Shown here one piece after another: positions 62,970-64,000 of a stretch of 64,000 nucleotides of DNA (within the stretch, counting starts at the first letter, position 1; each line of letters opens with the position of its first letter). The notes beneath the pieces are model-generated. The model saw only the letters and a list, made by a program, of their open reading frames with translations, was not told the origin of the DNA and did not search any database. Position numbers and translations under genes: made by a program. The stretch covers positions 507,708-571,707 of the forward strand of contig SJOL01006486.1 in NCBI GenBank assembly GCA_004794785.1, in the 5' to 3' direction. This stretch comes from Opisthorchis felineus. Taxonomy: Eukaryota; Platyhelminthes; Trematoda; Opisthorchiida; Opisthorchiidae.

Positions 62970-63345
62970 GTTTCAACAAATACACTCATTTGCATATCAA
63001 TTTGGTTTTCACGGGAAACTCAGGTGCGTCTCTCGTTTATGGTATTCTACGACTCAGTGTGCCGCACAAAGGCTGACTCATGTTTCAGTTGGCACGATAT
63101 TTGAGATATCACAGTATATTTTCATGAAAGAATATCATAAACGAGAAAAGCCGTAAAAACCTAATTGATATGCGAATGAGTGTTTTTGTCCAAATTAGTC
63201 CAATTTGGGTTCAAGTAGAACATAAGGTTGACTGAAACTCGGGGACTGCGCCTGCCTGATAAGCCTCAAGAAGGGCGAAACCAGTTGTGGACTATCAAAG
63301 AATCTTCAATTACCTTGTGAGTAGTTTCCTTTCATGAAAATATCT
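62970..63345. repeat. Foldback repeat, locus D
   Basis: The inner arms 62983-63045 and 63137-63190 are inverted: 'acactcatttgcatatcaat' mirrors 'attgatatgcgaatgagtgt'. The loop between them carries 'gatatttgagatatc'. The right outer arm continues to 63327 through 'tcaagtagaacataaggttg', 'gaaactcggggactgcgcc' and 'ccttgtgagtagttt'. The left outer arm is missing. The loop's 'ttttcatgaaag' recurs inverted just beyond the right terminus (63330-63341), again showing loop and terminus as neighbours. Confidence 0.75.
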
Positions 63346-63455
63346 CCAGGTGTTCACTTACCAGCCAGGTAGGCACTAAAAGACACTGTTCAACCCACTC
63401 TTATCTAAAGGGTTCTGAACAGATAATGACGCAAAGTGTGTTACCCTGTTCTACA

Positions 63456-63525
63456 TGTGACTCAGTTGGTTGAGTTAGGGGAATAGTTTGATCACAGTAG
63501 GACTCCAGTTTGAACTTCCAGAGGC
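63456..63525 (+). repeat. tRNA-derived SINE head, tentative
   Basis: 'tgactcagttggttgagtta' (A-box-like) is followed at suitable spacing by 'agtttgaacttcc' (B-box-like). This matches the head layout of the family at 18868. Confidence 0.45.
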
Positions 63526-64000
63526 ATCTGAAAAAATGTCGACTTCATGGAGAGGTCGTACGAGACTGACAATTGGTATAAAGGATATTTATTGTCCAAG
63601 TAGAAGTTAGCTATTCTTTTTGGTGAATAGTAGTAAGTATCAATTCATAATTCACCAGGCGTGAGAAAATTTCCACTTAGGCAGGTGGATCTAACAGATG
63701 GAGCGACTTTTTCCTCATAACTCCGTCACTAATTTCACTTATAGGCTCGTCATATTTATTAACTAATATGATTGTGTTCAAAGCAGTTTTGCACAGCTTT
63801 CGACTTGATATGGCATAAAGATTCTCAAGATTAACGGTGTGACGGCATGGAAGGTGCTGACCAAGTCCTGTCGTGCATCTTTGAGGATACAGTATTGCAC
63901 GCTTGAATTAAAATAGCATCTAAATTGTTTATACCGAAACATTTTGCCTTTCGTCAACCGGCTAAAAGTGTGGCCCCTGCGCTTGCATATTTGGCAACCC
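63526..64000. other. Gene-free end of window
   Basis: Nothing recognisable. Confidence 0.4.

Noticed and set aside
1..64000. CRISPR array, operons or bacterial genes
   Set aside because: No regularly spaced repeats, no dense coding, and the retroelements and SINEs are eukaryotic.

Overview
This window looks like animal nuclear DNA from a draft assembly: AT-leaning, gene-poor, full of decayed transposons, with one run of Ns. It is most likely a flatworm, and I favour a digenean fluke. The clue is a tRNA-derived repeat at 18868-19065. Read through in frame, it gives peptide strings that I remember recurring in predicted liver-fluke proteins. That is a memory-based inference, not a search result.

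Only one host gene is convincing. It is a single-exon minus-strand gene at 7382-8059 for a 225-residue BTB protein with a C-terminal H1-type domain, of the KCTD8/12/16 group (auxiliary subunits of GABA-B receptors). A 159-bp stretch at 24531-24689 (minus) is a candidate internal exon of an unknown gene. Another at 57758-57950 (minus) is weaker.

The best-preserved feature is a complete Ty3/gypsy LTR retrotransposon on the minus strand at 29494-34011. It has two 309-bp LTRs (about 11 differences by eye), a CCAC target-site duplication, a primer-binding site matching the 3' end of tRNA-His, one uninterrupted Gag-Pol frame, and a polypurine tract overlapping the stop codon. Its coding region is clearly more GC-rich than the flanks.

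Relics of other elements are scattered through the rest. They include a Penelope-like GIY-YIG endonuclease piece (4133-4620), a short gypsy RT scrap (about 3590-3690), and a broken CACTA/TNP2-type transposase (59836-60700, minus). There are also several tRNA-headed SINE copies and a family of long inverted-repeat (foldback) elements at about 9.94-10.50, 36.69-37.20, 39.10-39.37 and 62.97-63.35 kb. The foldback family is the most novel structure here. Its units share a core around an 'actcggggactgcg' string, are built from arm, inner and loop modules rearranged between loci, and in one copy end in CACTACTCA. That raises the possibility that they are non-autonomous relatives of the CACTA element lying about 2.3 kb from the last copy.

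Layout: 0-7 kb, decayed repeats and an AT microsatellite; 7-8.1 kb, KCTD gene; 9.3-10.5 kb, SINE and nested foldback; 11.0-11.1 kb, assembly gap; 11.1-29.4 kb, mostly featureless, with the SINE at 18.9 kb and the candidate exon at 24.5 kb; 29.5-34.0 kb, gypsy element; 34-52 kb, mostly featureless apart from two foldbacks and SINE scraps; 52-64 kb, patches of higher GC and transposon debris including the CACTA relic and the fourth foldback.
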